From positions 1-23,252 of the forward strand of contig CAJTTT010000037.1 in assembly GCA_910579285.1 (NCBI GenBank): 23,252 nt of DNA, written 5' to 3'. Positions 23,127 to 23,252 of the stretch are shown here, one piece after another; the stretch's first letter is position 1; each line of letters begins with the position of its first letter. The notes under the pieces were generated by a model. The model was not told the origin of the DNA and did not search any database. It saw nothing but the letters and a program-made list of their open reading frames with translations. This DNA comes from an uncultured Lachnospiraceae bacterium (GTDB lineage Bacteria > Bacillota > Clostridia > Lachnospirales > Lachnospiraceae). The translations under genes were made by a program, and so were the position numbers.

Positions 23127-23210
23127 TAAATATTTATCGAATATCAATAAAAAATTATTTTTGCTCGATATAAGAGTTATAGCGAAGACAGAATGAAGGT
23201 GAATAGCAAG

Positions 23211-23246
23211 ACGAGAGTCCCATTTGTAATCCAAGACTCCCGTTTT
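23211..23246 (+). terminator. Possible terminator at the right edge
   Basis: Plus-strand arms ACGAGAGTC / GACTCCCGT (9 positions, one mismatch), 15-nt loop, then TTTTG. I see no plus-strand gene ending just before it, so its role is unclear. Confidence 0.3.
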
Positions 23247-23252
23247 GTAAGT

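Noticed and set aside
15761..23252. Prophage, insertion sequence or integrative element in the accessory part
   Set aside because: No integrase, transposase, phage gene or flanking att-like repeat was found; genes are separated by ordinary promoters and terminators.
1..23252. rRNA, tRNA or CRISPR array
   Set aside because: No regularly spaced repeats, tRNA cloverleaf text or rRNA signature segments were recognised, although rRNA operons often lie near oriC in Firmicutes.

Overview
The window is the replication-origin region of a low-to-moderate GC Firmicute, most likely a Clostridia member of the Lachnospiraceae type. This rests on gene order (mnmG-mnmE-jag-yidC-yidD-rnpA-rpmH | dnaA-dnaN-yaaA-recF-gyrB-gyrA), on the protein sequences and on DnaA boxes matching TTATNCACA. 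I ran no searches, so the taxonomic call is inference from family knowledge.

Left arm (1-5751), all on the minus strand and pointing away from the origin. rpmH, rnpA, yidD, yidC and jag form one operon from a near-consensus promoter (TTGACG-17-TATAAT). An internal terminator overlaps the rpmH stop codon, and a strong 13-bp terminator follows jag. mnmE and mnmG (cut by the left edge) follow behind a gap holding a compact palindromic element flanked by an exact 13-bp direct repeat that carries the mnmE ribosome binding site.

Origin (about 5702-7783). Two non-coding DnaA-box clusters flank dnaA, a bipartite oriC of the Bacillus type. The dnaA-dnaN gap also has a candidate unwinding element and a DnaA box between the dnaN ribosome binding site and its start codon.

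Right arm core (6133-15760), plus strand: dnaA, dnaN, an S4-domain yaaA, recF, gyrB and gyrA, then a calcineurin-like metallophosphoesterase whose ATG overlaps the gyrA stop. GyrA has glycine at the position equivalent to E. coli Asp87.

Accessory part (15761-23252). After a bidirectional terminator come an XRE regulator fused to a six-helix membrane domain with an internal duplication (minus), a flavin reductase-rubredoxin fusion (minus), a MATE exporter (plus), a stand-alone AAA/winged-helix ATPase whose family start aligns with an ATA codon (plus), another bidirectional terminator, and a minus-strand module of DUF2975 membrane protein (YoaS-like), small XRE regulator (YozG-like) and a large DUF4173-like membrane protein. 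No rRNA, tRNA, CRISPR, prophage or transposase was seen. The least explained parts are the two membrane-coupled XRE regulators, the orphan ATPase, the gyrA-coupled phosphoesterase and the element upstream of mnmE.
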